Part shown: one piece after another, positions 25,930 to 35,188 of the stretch
Numbering within the stretch: position 1 is the stretch's first letter
Layout of the letters: each line of letters begins with the position of its first letter
Assembly: GCA_045592125.1 (NCBI GenBank)
Contig: JAZNUE010000069.1
Span: 1 to 57,135 of the forward strand
Length of the DNA stretch: 57,135 bases
Direction: 5' to 3'
Origin: HGM04593 sp045592125
GTDB lineage: Bacteria > Bacteroidota > Bacteroidia > Bacteroidales > Bacteroidaceae
The notes under the pieces: model-generated
Told to the model about the DNA's origin: nothing
Seen by the model: the letters and a program-made list of their open reading frames with translations, nothing else
Databases searched by the model: none
Translations under genes and position numbers: made by a program

Positions 25930-28900
25930 TTATTCACTTAAATCCGTCTCGATGTCGCCGACAATCTCAAGGACAATGTCCTCAATCTTTATTCCCTGCT
26001 CGCCCATTAAGCCTGCAGAACCGGTCGTGTGGTCCGTTGCGGCCTCAATAGACAAGGAGAGCATATCAAGCATTGAGAAGTCACCCGAGGCGCTCTTTAT
26101 TGAAAGGACAATCTCCTGCGCCTCCTCTGCGCTTGCGCTAATCTCGCCGCCGCTACCGGCCTTTATGGTCACAGGGGCTATCTCCATACCCTTGACCGGT
26201 TTGCCGTCAACGTCAAGCGGGATAGCATTCATGTCCAGTGTAAGAGGAATTGTGTTTGTAACCTTCATCTTGGCACTGAGCTGTATATTGCTCAGCATAT
26301 CAAGATTCTCGCCAAAGCTGTCGGCAAGACCTGTAATAGTATCGTTATACACGAAGTTGAAATTATCGAGTTTCAACGGGATGTTCACTGCATAGGAACC
26401 GCTGAACATCAGAGGCTTGCTTATATCCACATGATGCGTCTGTTCCCTTGTCACCACAGGCTTAATCTTGAAATCTATCGTCTCAGGGATTCTCTTGAGC
26501 AGGTTTGCCAGGTTCTTTATCTCAACATTAGTATAGCCGGCCTTTGACACCCTGTTGCTGTCGGCGGTAAGGAAAAGCCTTGTCTCCACCGGTGTTATCT
26601 CGCCCGTCTTCTCGTCATATGCAGCAGGCTGTATGCTCACCTTCTCTTTAATTAGCGAGGCTGATATTATCTCGCCGTTACTGTCGCGCCCAAAAATCTG
26701 CATGTCGACATCAACCGGAACGCCTATAGTGTTCTCAAGCACAATCTCAATCTGCGGTTCTGCAAGAGTCATCGAGTTGCCCTCTTCCTTAAGGAAACTG
26801 AGCTCATCGCCAAGGTCAAGGTCAAACGACTCCTCCACATCGTCAATCTCGCCACGGTAGAAACCATGGAAAGCCTTCACCTCCATGTCGCTTACCGAGA
26901 CATTTATGTCAAAGACTAGATCATCCAGTTTCTCAAGCACATCGGAGTGGAACTCAACTCCATCAATGTATGCATCGCCCGATATTGATATGTCGCCGTC
27001 ATACACCAGGTAAGACTTGCCATCAGTTGAGTCCTTGGGCATAATGCCCTTGAGACCAAACTCACCGGTCCTGAAATCAAGGCCGGTGCACAGCAGGCCG
27101 AAACCAAGCGAGGATGTCTCATTAGGATTCACCGCCGCCTCAATATGCAGCACACTGCCATCAACAGCCACCTTAGCCCCATTGGCACGCCTGGGAGAGG
27201 GCGCTACCTTGAGGAAAGAGGGCAAGGTGACATTAAGGTCAAGATGGACTTCAGTATCCAGCCTGTCAAGGCCTGCAACACTCATCTCGACACTCATCAG
27301 CACATCCTCGAGGAAGTCAATGCCCTCTATGCACTCAATCTCCTCGGGAATTTCCTCTTCTATTGAGAAGTCGGCAAACGCATCCAGTTCCGACCTTACC
27401 ACCTCTGTATGTACAGAAGCTTCCTTAATGACAAGGTCGGTCGAGGCCATGCTGAATTCCGCCTCCTTTGTTCCGGCAAACCTGGCCAGGGCGCTCATCA
27501 TTGACTCTATCTCAATTCCGCCAAAGGCAAACTCTCCGACACGTTGCTTATCACCATTCACAAAGTATACCTCGGCCTCCACATCAATGTCACACTCATC
27601 ACCTTCAACAGGAACATCAAGTATAAGGCTGTCGAGCGCAAGGTTCCAGTGAGTACTGCCAAGAACCCTCAGGTCATATATGTAGAAAGCATGGTCTTCG
27701 GCACTATATACAATCTTATCGCCCTTTCCTTCATAGGACGACTTGCTGTCATCTATAGTCATGTCGTCGGGGAAATCAATCTTGAGCGCATATCCCTCCT
27801 TCAGGCTGAAGCCAGACAGCCAGTCCGTCTCCATCGAAGACTCAAACCTGAGGCGGCTCTTCTCCTCGTCAAAATCGACATAGTAGATTGTGTCAATATA
27901 TTCAAGGTCGTTGAAATGACCCTTGAAGTCCATTACAATGGGGTCGAACTCGACATTCACGTCCTTCATCCTTCCCTTGGCGTCACAGAACGTGAGCTGC
28001 GCATCAAGGCCTACATTGAAGTTCATGTCTTCGCGGGTTACAGACGACGACAGCTCAACATCACCCTCAAGCACATATTCGAGAGAGTATGTTATCTTGT
28101 CGTCAACCTTGAGCACTCCATCCTTAACCTTGCTGTCGAGGTCCTTCACCTCCTGGATATAGAAACTGACAACATTCCTGTTTCCTTTAAGTTCCAGCCC
28201 TCTGACGCTAATCTCATTCCTGGCAGCAGAGAGCGTATAGTCCTTATTGCCTGTATAAAGCACAAAGTAAGCGGGGAACGTTATGGTAAAGTCCACGCTC
28301 TTGCTCACCCTTTCGAACAAGGGCGTAGATGTAATGACAATCTCCACAAGAGTACCATGAGAAGAGACATTGTCTCCCAGCCTGATATCGCTGATAGTCT
28401 CCACTTCGGCAGGGAGGCTGTACTCAAAATCACATGAAACCTCCTGCACACCTGTAGAGAACGAGCCATTAATCGCTACCGTTTCTTTAAAGGAAGGGAG
28501 TTTTTCCAGGGCCGCAAAGAACGCGTCCACCTTTTCATTCGAAACTGGCGTCACCACACTTGACTGCAGGCGGGGCAGTTTCTTGTTAAGGCCTGCCAGC
28601 GATATCTCGGGAACAGTAAACCTCACAGGGTCGATATGCGTAGCCTCTACATGCACCGAGTCCAGGTCCACTGTTGCAAAGTCAATCTCCTCGGTATGCC
28701 TCTCAAGGTCAATGCTAAGCCTTACAGGGTCAATCTCAATCTCTATCGGTTCTATAGAGTCATCCATGCTTATGCTGTAGACTCCGTCACTGCCCTTCTC
28801 CAGGATATCGATTTCATCGGTATCGACAATAGAGTCAAGCGTAATGGCCTTGAGGCTGCCAATAGGGACTGCAATACGGTTGCCCTCAATCTTTACATCG

Positions 28901-29001
28901 GTCGAGATGTCCTTGTTCACAAGGTCGTACCTGCTGTCGATACACGATACAAGGACAAATAATACCCCTAAAAAGGATATTGCTGCTTTTCTTCTGTACA
29001 T
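25930..29001 (-). CDS. Giant acidic lipoprotein of unknown function
   Basis: I do not recognise a family. A lipoprotein signal is clear (MYRRKAAISFLGVLFVLVSC, Cys20). The remaining 1000 residues are acidic and strongly beta-rich, with a loose repeating texture of alternating hydrophobic strands and Asp/Glu turns (for example DIEVEVDPVRLSIDLERHTE-like segments near 85-105 and again near 840-1000). There are no membrane helices or catalytic motifs. Repeated FKGHFNDLEYIDTIYYVDF and VDLDSVHVEATHIDPVRF type segments suggest stacked immunoglobulin- or LEA14-like domains. It leads a two-gene operon with the DUF5723 barrel. It could be a periplasmic or surface scaffold; no function can be given. Confidence 0.75.
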   Translation of the reverse strand: MYRRKAAISFLGVLFVLVSCIDSRYDLVNKDISTDVKIEGNRIAVPIGSLKAITLDSIVDTDEIDILEKGSDGVYSISMDDSIEPIEIEIDPVRLSIDLERHTEEIDFATVDLDSVHVEATHIDPVRFTVPEISLAGLNKKLPRLQSSVVTPVSNEKVDAFFAALEKLPSFKETVAINGSFSTGVQEVSCDFEYSLPAEVETISDIRLGDNVSSHGTLVEIVITSTPLFERVSKSVDFTITFPAYFVLYTGNKDYTLSAARNEISVRGLELKGNRNVVSFYIQEVKDLDSKVKDGVLKVDDKITYSLEYVLEGDVELSSSVTREDMNFNVGLDAQLTFCDAKGRMKDVNVEFDPIVMDFKGHFNDLEYIDTIYYVDFDEEKSRLRFESSMETDWLSGFSLKEGYALKIDFPDDMTIDDSKSSYEGKGDKIVYSAEDHAFYIYDLRVLGSTHWNLALDSLILDVPVEGDECDIDVEAEVYFVNGDKQRVGEFAFGGIEIESMMSALARFAGTKEAEFSMASTDLVIKEASVHTEVVRSELDAFADFSIEEEIPEEIECIEGIDFLEDVLMSVEMSVAGLDRLDTEVHLDLNVTLPSFLKVAPSPRRANGAKVAVDGSVLHIEAAVNPNETSSLGFGLLCTGLDFRTGEFGLKGIMPKDSTDGKSYLVYDGDISISGDAYIDGVEFHSDVLEKLDDLVFDINVSVSDMEVKAFHGFYRGEIDDVEESFDLDLGDELSFLKEEGNSMTLAEPQIEIVLENTIGVPVDVDMQIFGRDSNGEIISASLIKEKVSIQPAAYDEKTGEITPVETRLFLTADSNRVSKAGYTNVEIKNLANLLKRIPETIDFKIKPVVTREQTHHVDISKPLMFSGSYAVNIPLKLDNFNFVYNDTITGLADSFGENLDMLSNIQLSAKMKVTNTIPLTLDMNAIPLDVDGKPVKGMEIAPVTIKAGSGGEISASAEEAQEIVLSIKSASGDFSMLDMLSLSIEAATDHTTGSAGLMGEQGIKIEDIVLEIVGDIETDLSE

Positions 29002-29057
29002 ACTTATTTGTGTTTATGTTTGATTCCTAATCGGATAAAGCAAAGAAAAAATATTTA

Positions 29058-29074
29058 CAAATATACTATATTTG
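29058..29074. promoter_or_regulatory. Overlapping divergent -7 boxes
   Basis: TATATTTG occurs on the minus strand at 29058-29065 (toward the lipoprotein operon) and on the plus strand at 29067-29074 (toward the C10 peptidase). Good TTG elements at proper spacing are lacking. A further TACCTTTG at 29148-29155 may be the main -7 box of the peptidase gene. Confidence 0.4.
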
Positions 29075-29177
29075 TTACAATTTAACTAATTTACAGCAAA
29101 ATAAACATATTTTATGTTTAAAAATCCATGACACACTGATATTTTCTTACCTTTGCTGAATAATTGCAACACTAGAT

Positions 29178-30917
29178 ATGGAAAAGAGAATGACAGGCAT
29201 GCTCATTGTGCTTACGGCAGCACTGATGGCATGCAGCACCGCTGCCGCGCAGAGCGCTGGCGCCACAGAAGAAGAAATTGGCAACATAGTAGTCAACCTA
29301 AACACCGCTGCGTGGGGGCAGGACACACCTTACAACAAGTTCTGTTTCACCACCAATGGCGAACAGGCAATAACGGGTTGCGTACCTACGGCATACGCAA
29401 TTCTAATGCAACACCATAAATGGCCTACAGAAGCCAACGAAAAGAAGGTTTACCACTCAGGCACAGGAGAAAGCATAACCCTTGGGCATGTATATGATTG
29501 GGACAACATGCTCGCGGACTACAGCGGAACATACAGCGAGGCTGAGGCTGAGGCTGTTGCCACACTAATGCGTGACCTTGGCTGGGCCTACGGTGTGGAG
29601 TACGGCACAGGCAATACAGCATCGGGTTCAGGTGGTGAAGGTGCAGGCAAGCTCATAGAGATATTCAAATACAAGAGCGAATCACCCAGCACATCATCGG
29701 CGACAATGGCTACTAGCAGAGATATACTTGCCAACGATGAACTATGGGTACAATACATAAAAGAGAGCCTTGACGCCGGTTGCCCAATCCCCTACTCATC
29801 TACAACCACAAGCGGCGGACGCCACATATTCATCCTCGACGGTTACACCGACAACGGTTACTTCCACTTCAACTGGGGTTGGGGTGGACAAGGTAATGGT
29901 TGGTTCAAGCTCAATGAAATGAAGCCCGACGCCTATAGCGACTACTCAAAATCGCACAAGGCATACTTCATGCTCAAGCCCGACAAACCCGAGGATATCG
30001 AGGATGGAGATGACAACAACGGTAACAACGAGAACAACGAAGAGGGCGGCGCACCCGCCGAAGTGACAATAAAGACCGAAGCGACCACAGGAGGCACGGC
30101 AACCGTGAACAGCGACAAGGAACAGGTTGTGCCAGTAGGCAAGATACTTTCACTGCTTGCCACTCCCGATGCCGGATACACTTTTGTGGAATGGAGAGTG
30201 GGCACAGAAGTCGTCAGTACCGATGCTTTCTTCTCTACCACCGCACAGAACGACAGAATGTACACTGCCGTATTCGTAGAGAACAGCGGTACAGCGACCG
30301 TGCAGGTTAAAGGCAGCGGCGGTTACATGTATGTAGGCAGTGGAACAGACAGGAGCATGGATGTTGCCATAGGCAGCACTGCATTCATCCGCGCCGAGGC
30401 CGCCGAAGGAACAGGCAAGAAATTTGCCTACTGGTCAATTGGCAACACCATGACCAGCGGCAAAGGAACAATATTCACAAATGAAAACCCCTACTCTTTC
30501 ACCGTTACCGAAGATGTTGCCTTCTATGCGAATTTTGTAACCGAGGACACCAGCCTCGACGTTACAGTAAAGGCCGCAGCAACGCCCGGAGGCACAGCCG
30601 CCATCTACGGCAAGCAGGAGCAGACCATTGCTCTTGGCAGCAAGCTTATACTGGAGGCAAAGGCCGATAACGGATACCATTTTGTAAACTGGACACGCGG
30701 CACCGAAGTGGTTAGTACCGAACCCGTATACAACACCGTAGCAAGAGAAACCGCAACCTTCACCGCGAACTTCGAAAAGGTCGCTACAACAGGAATAGAG
30801 GATTTGAAATGCCAAGACGGAAAGATAAATACTGTTCATGACCTGCAAGGAAGGGAAACAGGAAACCCAACCAAAGGTATTTACATTATTAATGGCAAGA
30901 AGACATTAATAAAATAA
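29178..30917 (+). CDS. C10 family cysteine peptidase with InlB-type repeats and a T9SS-like tail
   Basis: Secreted streptopain-type protease. The signal peptide is followed almost at once by the catalytic domain: nucleophile Cys68 in ITGCVPTAYAILMQ, His216 in GGRHIFILDGY, and the Trp-rich HFNWGWGGQGNGWFKL block. In characterised C10 enzymes (SpeB, interpain) a propeptide of about 100 residues precedes this domain; here only about 44 residues separate signal peptide and Cys68, so the usual inhibitory propeptide is missing. After an acidic Asn-rich linker (about 278-292) come three InlB/Flg_new-type repeats with a VEWRVGTEVVSTD motif (about 300-545). The end (GIYIINGKKTLIK) resembles a T9SS sorting signal. 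The start could also be the ATG at 29190. Confidence 0.88.
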   Translation: MEKRMTGMLIVLTAALMACSTAAAQSAGATEEEIGNIVVNLNTAAWGQDTPYNKFCFTTNGEQAITGCVPTAYAILMQHHKWPTEANEKKVYHSGTGESITLGHVYDWDNMLADYSGTYSEAEAEAVATLMRDLGWAYGVEYGTGNTASGSGGEGAGKLIEIFKYKSESPSTSSATMATSRDILANDELWVQYIKESLDAGCPIPYSSTTTSGGRHIFILDGYTDNGYFHFNWGWGGQGNGWFKLNEMKPDAYSDYSKSHKAYFMLKPDKPEDIEDGDDNNGNNENNEEGGAPAEVTIKTEATTGGTATVNSDKEQVVPVGKILSLLATPDAGYTFVEWRVGTEVVSTDAFFSTTAQNDRMYTAVFVENSGTATVQVKGSGGYMYVGSGTDRSMDVAIGSTAFIRAEAAEGTGKKFAYWSIGNTMTSGKGTIFTNENPYSFTVTEDVAFYANFVTEDTSLDVTVKAAATPGGTAAIYGKQEQTIALGSKLILEAKADNGYHFVNWTRGTEVVSTEPVYNTVARETATFTANFEKVATTGIEDLKCQDGKINTVHDLQGRETGNPTKGIYIINGKKTLIK

Positions 30918-31024
30918 AGTCGTAAATAGTTTAGATAATGCCGGCAGCAATAGGTCAAGCGTAGTGCCGCGCAGATTGGGACAACATTTGGGAGAACATG
31001 TAACACAAATGTTCTGACAATACA

Positions 31025-31064
31025 AAACCAAGATGGGCACGCCACGGCGTGCCCATCTTGGTTT
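31025..31064. terminator. Bidirectional terminator between peptidase and porin genes
   Basis: AAACCAAGATGGGCACGCC pairs perfectly with GGCGTGCCCATCTTGGTTT across a two-base loop. It separates two convergent genes. A weaker AACATTTG/CAAATGTT hairpin precedes it at 30983-31013. Confidence 0.85.
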
Positions 31065-31086
31065 AAAGCGAACTTGATTTCAGTTG

Positions 31087-32370
31087 TCAAAAATCGTACC
31101 TTGCCGACAGGTTCACACGGTTGGCGTTTGATGTGCGGCCGTCGAAGTCATGGCGCCAGCCATGCAGGTACTCAACGCCCAGCTGCAGGTTATTGCTTAC
31201 ATTGTAGAAGACATTTGCGACAGCATACTGCCCTTTGCGGAACTGCTCGGGGTGTGCAGCGGCGTACCCGCTGCGGGAGAAGAGCGCTGTCTGGCTGAAG
31301 GCGGCCGAGGCCAGCCACCTTGGACTGAAATTATACTGTATGCCGGCATACCACGATTCGCTGGTAAGCATCATTGCCCTGCCAGGCACCTTTGGGTCGG
31401 GCACTACATCTACGCCAATATTCGAGATATTGTTCACCAGCGAGCCTATGCCCTCGCCGGCCGTGAACTGCCCTTTCAGCTGCAGCCTGCCTATGGTGAC
31501 AAGAGCACTGCCCTGGACACCCCAGCCCACCTTGTCGGTATCAATTCCCTTTAGCCTGTCGGTATAGGATATATCACGCATTATCGCGCCAATGCGCACA
31601 TGGTTGTCTATGTCGTTGCGCCAGCAATACTGCACATAGATGGGGATATTGGGACAGCGCTGGGCACCCACGCTCACCGTCTCGTTTCCCGTGGCGTTCA
31701 CGTCAGGCGCCTCAAGCGATATACCCATTGAGAGACCGAAGTCGAAACCATACCTCAGCTGCACCTGTGTCGAACGGTAGAAAGTCATGCCGCACGGGCC
31801 GCCATAGTCAATGGTCGTAGGTATTGCATTAATGTCCATGAAAGAACCAATCCCATAGCCCACTGTAAAATATTTTGTACTCAGATAGGCATTCTGCAGC
31901 TTCAGGCCAAGGCCGCCGCCACGCCAGTCGGCCGACGTGTAGACGACAAAATCGCCCAGCCAGCGGCTGGAGCCCACCAGCTTGAGGAAGAGCGTGGAGT
32001 TGCTCATGTCCATCCTGTACTGGCTCGACGGGCCGCCGCTGCGGTATATTGCAGAGGGCAGGAAGTCTACATTGTTTACCGCACGGTCAAAGTCGTACTC
32101 GATTTTTGTCTGCAGATAGCCGCCTATGCCAAGGCCCCATTTACCCTCCTGGTCAACCAGCACAAAGCGCGGGGCACGCGGGTCGTGGTGATAGTTGCTC
32201 TGCGAATTCTGGAAAATCTCCACAACGTCGGGCGCCTCGTTCACAGTCTCGCTGATACATATCATGGGCACCACATCATCGGTAATCTCAACCCAGCGCT
32301 GCGCAGTAGTAGCGCCAAAGGCCGGCAGCAGGAGCGCCAGCAAAGCAAATCGTCTAAAAGTACAATCCAT
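31087..32370 (-). CDS. DcaP-like outer-membrane porin
   Basis: Predicted trimeric outer-membrane channel of the DcaP-like group. The ATG at 32370 begins a signal peptide (MDCTFRRFALLALLLPAFGATTAQ); the open frame runs 43 codons further up but overlaps the divergent AraC promoter and lacks signal features. The mature part is a 16- to 18-strand barrel pattern (GKWGLGIGGYLQTKIEYDF, DMSNSTLFLKLVG, WLGDFVVYTSADWRG, ...) ending in the C-terminal phenylalanine (NLSARYDF) recognised by the BAM complex. The divergent AraC gene 155 bp away is a plausible regulator. Confidence 0.82.
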   Translation of the reverse strand: MDCTFRRFALLALLLPAFGATTAQRWVEITDDVVPMICISETVNEAPDVVEIFQNSQSNYHHDPRAPRFVLVDQEGKWGLGIGGYLQTKIEYDFDRAVNNVDFLPSAIYRSGGPSSQYRMDMSNSTLFLKLVGSSRWLGDFVVYTSADWRGGGLGLKLQNAYLSTKYFTVGYGIGSFMDINAIPTTIDYGGPCGMTFYRSTQVQLRYGFDFGLSMGISLEAPDVNATGNETVSVGAQRCPNIPIYVQYCWRNDIDNHVRIGAIMRDISYTDRLKGIDTDKVGWGVQGSALVTIGRLQLKGQFTAGEGIGSLVNNISNIGVDVVPDPKVPGRAMMLTSESWYAGIQYNFSPRWLASAAFSQTALFSRSGYAAAHPEQFRKGQYAVANVFYNVSNNLQLGVEYLHGWRHDFDGRTSNANRVNLSARYDF

Positions 32371-32448
32371 AATATCAGTTGTTTGGTTACAGACTATTAA
32401 ACATGCCGCGCGCTGTTTTGTTTGCCAAATGAACAATTGTTGCCAAAT

Positions 32449-32480
32449 TTGCCAGATGTTAGTATTTTTCATTATCTTTG
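32449..32480 (+). promoter_or_regulatory. Promoter of the AraC-family gene
   Basis: TTG at 32449-32451, a 21-nt spacer and TATCTTTG at 32473-32480. The predicted start near 32486 lies downstream of an in-frame ATG at 32478, so translation must start at 32526. Confidence 0.75.
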
Positions 32481-32525
32481 CAACCGGAAAACACAGCAAA
32501 GGAAAACACTATACACATTTACCTG

Positions 32526-33440
32526 ATGAAAGGAAACGCAACCACAGAGAACAGGAAGATAGAGAACTTCAAATACCTGCAGGTATCTCCACGCGACAAG
32601 TCATGGGGGCTGGCAGTCACCACAGCAGGATTCCAGCACGTGCACCAGGGGGAGACCTACCCCCTATCGTCGCACCCCGACGGGTACAACTTCCCCGAGA
32701 ACAAGCGTCGCATACTCAACGAGTACCAGCTGGTATACATCACACGCGGCTCGGGCTACTTCGAGAGCGCCTCATGCTCAAGGACCAGGATTGAGGCCGG
32801 CATGATGTTCATGCTCTTCCCCGGGGAGTGGCACACATTCGCCCCCGACCCTGAGACCGGATGGGACGACCACTGGGTAGGCTTCAACGGCTCGTTCATG
32901 GACGACAAGATAACATCGGGGTTCTTCACCTTCAAGAACTGCGTGTTCCGCACAGGCGTTGACGACCGCATTATAAGCACCTACCACGAGATACTGGACA
33001 TCATTGCCGACGAGAAGAAAGGTTTCCAGCAGATTGCCGCCGGGCTCACCATGTCGCTCATTGGCAGGATATACTACATGGACCTTAACCATGCGTCGGA
33101 CGACAGCTACATAATGCGCATAATAAACCAGGCAAAGGTTATCATGAAAGAGGACATGAGCGGCAGCATGGACCTTGAGAGCATTGCAAGGGCGCTCAAC
33201 GTGAGCTACTCGCTCTTCCGTAGGGAGTTCAAGAACAAGTGCGGCATATCCCCAGGGCAGTACCGCCAGGAACTCAAGCTTGCCAAGGCAAAGGAACTGC
33301 TCTACTCCACAAACATGAGCATTGCCGAAATTTCGCAGAAGCTGAACTTCGAGTGCATTGGGCAGTTCTCTACATTCTTCAAGAAGAAAGTAGGCATCCC
33401 GCCGCTTGAATTCCGCAAGAGAGGCACAAAGAATCTCTGA
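32526..33440 (+). CDS. AraC family transcriptional regulator
   Basis: DNA-binding regulator with an N-terminal cupin-like sensing domain (about 25-165; HPDGYNFPENKRRILNEYQL, then GMMFMLFPGEWHTFAPD, the HxxxP block typical of sugar-responsive members) and a C-terminal double helix-turn-helix (about 205-300; NVSYSLFRREFKNKCGISPGQY and ISQKLNFECIGQFSTFFKKKVGIPPLEFRK). The start at 32526 is chosen because the promoter overlaps the longer form. It is divergent from the DcaP-like porin and near a sialidase and a C10 peptidase, so it may control host-glycan use, but no operator was found. Confidence 0.9.
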   Translation: MKGNATTENRKIENFKYLQVSPRDKSWGLAVTTAGFQHVHQGETYPLSSHPDGYNFPENKRRILNEYQLVYITRGSGYFESASCSRTRIEAGMMFMLFPGEWHTFAPDPETGWDDHWVGFNGSFMDDKITSGFFTFKNCVFRTGVDDRIISTYHEILDIIADEKKGFQQIAAGLTMSLIGRIYYMDLNHASDDSYIMRIINQAKVIMKEDMSGSMDLESIARALNVSYSLFRREFKNKCGISPGQYRQELKLAKAKELLYSTNMSIAEISQKLNFECIGQFSTFFKKKVGIPPLEFRKRGTKNL

Positions 33441-33760
33441 ACAGGCCAAGGAACCGTTTAAGTTCCTGAAATAATTATTCCTATATTGGAGGCAGCATCC
33501 CGAGCGAGTGAAACGACGAGGAATCCATAGAAATACGAAAGAAGAAGTTCCTCACACAAGGTCCGGAATGCCAGATAAACGATAACCACCGGCAAAAGAA
33601 CGGCTAGCCAGCTATTTCAATATAAACTTAAACAGTTTCTAAATATTGCAAATTTATTTGCTTATATGGAAAGCAATATGCACATTTGTGTGCTGTTTCC
33701 CATATAGGCATTTTTTATTTCTTAAAGAACTATATAAATTAATATCAATACTTACCAGTC
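33441..33760. other. Intergenic region without genes
   Basis: Contains a stretch resembling the R1 repeat core (CCGAGCGAGTGAAACGACGA near 33500) and an imperfect hairpin at about 33663-33705 with arms TATATGG...CCCATATA. The remainder is AT-rich and probably holds the promoter of the SIMPL gene; no clear TAnnTTTG box was found. Confidence 0.5.
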
Positions 33761-34471
33761 ATGAAAACCAGACTTATCATTCTGGCACTGGCCGTGATAG
33801 CAACAGCCATTGCTCCACAGGAGGCCAGCGCGCAGCAGGCCGCACAGCCCTACATTGAGATGAGCACCACAGTAAAGCGTGAGGTAACCCCCGACGAGCT
33901 CTACCTCAGGATTAGCATAAGCGAGAGCGACTACAAGGGCAAGAAGAGCCTTGAGCAGATGCAGGAGGCCATGCTCGGCGCGCTCAAGGAAAACAGGATT
34001 GACATCCCTGCAAGCCTCACGCTCAACTACATGGGCAGCGAGGTCAGCTACACATCCTTCTCGAAAAAGATTAAGCCAAAGAGCGAGGCAACATACATGC
34101 TCAGGCTCCACGACGCAACCATAATGCAGCAGGTAATCGCTTCGCTCGAGAAGCGCCAGATATCAGACATAGAGCTCTCGCAGGTAAAGTTCACCAAGGA
34201 AAACGAGCTCAGGAGCGAGATGGGCATTGAGGCCATGAGGCAGGCGAAGGCCGAGGCCGAGGCGCTTGCAGGGGCCGTAGGCCAGAAGGTGGGCAAGGCC
34301 ATTAGCATAAGTTCCTGGATGAACAGCGGGCAGATAATGCCTCGCCTCTACAAGTCACGTGCCAACATAATGCTGGACGAGGCCGTCGCCGAAGAAGCGC
34401 AGGAACCAGTAATAAGCATTGGCAAGATGACATACACCTACAATGTGAACGTGCGTTTCGAGCTGCAGTAA
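33761..34471 (+). CDS. SIMPL (DUF541) domain periplasmic protein
   Basis: Periplasmic protein of the SIMPL/DUF541 family (relatives: BP26/OMP28 of Brucella, YggE), which forms oligomeric rings and is linked with oxidative stress tolerance. The signal peptide is MKTRLIILALAVIATAIAPQEASAQ. The SIMPL domain fills about 30-235: a first strand IEMSTTVKREVTPDELYLRISISE, the long helix around KSLEQMQEAMLGALKENRI, and the helix ELRSEMGIEAMRQAKAEAEALAGAVGQ followed by KAISI. The length is normal. It is followed by a DoxX gene 115 bp on. Confidence 0.9.
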   Translation: MKTRLIILALAVIATAIAPQEASAQQAAQPYIEMSTTVKREVTPDELYLRISISESDYKGKKSLEQMQEAMLGALKENRIDIPASLTLNYMGSEVSYTSFSKKIKPKSEATYMLRLHDATIMQQVIASLEKRQISDIELSQVKFTKENELRSEMGIEAMRQAKAEAEALAGAVGQKVGKAISISSWMNSGQIMPRLYKSRANIMLDEAVAEEAQEPVISIGKMTYTYNVNVRFELQ

Positions 34472-34550
34472 CAGCGCAGCCTGGAACTTGCGCAGGCCAA
34501 CGCGTGCCCAGAACAAGTATATAGCAGACTCATGCGAACAAACATGCAGT

Positions 34551-34583
34551 ATGCGGTGTTTCTTGCTTTGAGAAATACCGCAT
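34551..34583 (+). promoter_or_regulatory. Hairpin just before the doxX start
   Basis: ATGCGGT and ACCGCAT, extended by TTTCT/AGAAA, form a stem-loop that ends 3 nt before the doxX ATG. It lacks a T run, so it is not a standard terminator and could affect translation initiation. Confidence 0.45.
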
Positions 34584-34586
34584 ATC

Positions 34587-35018
34587 ATGTATCTAAAGAA
34601 AGCAAAGAACTATCTGCTAGCAACTCCCGAGGTACCTACAGGCGAGTCGCTCATCCTGCTCACAGCACGCGTTATCTTCGGTTTCCTTTTCATGAGCCAC
34701 GGCATTGCCAAGTGGATAATGTTCAAGGACATTACAGAGGCCTTCTACGACCCCATAGGCATTGGCCCGACGCTCTCGTTCTGGCTGGTACTGCTGGCAG
34801 AGATACTCTGTTCCTTCGGGTTCATACTTGGGGCACTGTTCCGCCTTAGCCTCATCCCAATGATATTCAGCATGTGCGTTGCAGTGTTCATCATCCATGG
34901 AGGCGACCCGCTGAATATTGTAGAGCCGGCACTGATGTACCTCACCATCTTCGCCCTCATGTTCTTTAGCGGCCCAGGCGAGTTCTCGATAGACTCAGTC
35001 ATCCGCAAGATGAGATAA
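34587..35018 (+). CDS. DoxX family membrane protein
   Basis: Small inner-membrane protein of the DoxX family (quinol oxidase subunit / redox-associated, function of most members unknown). Four membrane helices are visible: SLILLTARVIFGFLFMSHGI (about 20-40), LSFWLVLLAEILCSFGFILG, RLSLIPMIFSMCVAVFIIHG and ALMYLTIFALMFFSGPG, which is the DoxX ending. The length of 143 aa is typical. Separated from the SIMPL gene by 115 bp with a hairpin directly before its start. Confidence 0.88.
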   Translation: MYLKKAKNYLLATPEVPTGESLILLTARVIFGFLFMSHGIAKWIMFKDITEAFYDPIGIGPTLSFWLVLLAEILCSFGFILGALFRLSLIPMIFSMCVAVFIIHGGDPLNIVEPALMYLTIFALMFFSGPGEFSIDSVIRKMR

Positions 35019-35131
35019 GGCAAAGTAAATGAATTTCCTTTGCGCCATGAGTCCAATATAACGGGAATCTCATGCTTCGCGTGACCGTTTACTGTCAGCA
35101 TTATCTAAACCTGCAAGGATAAGGCAAAACA

Positions 35132-35168
35132 AACCTGTCAAATGCGCCCAGGCCGCATTTGACAGGTT
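35132..35168. terminator. Bidirectional terminator between doxX and sialidase genes
   Basis: AACCTGTCAAATGCG (35132-35146) and CGCATTTGACAGGTT (35154-35168) form a 15-bp perfect stem between convergent genes. Confidence 0.8.
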
Positions 35169-35188
35169 GAACAGTGTAGTTTAGGACC

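Noticed and set aside
31087..32499. Longer N-terminal form of the DcaP-like porin starting at 32499
   Set aside because: It would overlap the divergent AraC promoter and place 43 non-signal residues before a clear signal peptide at 32370.
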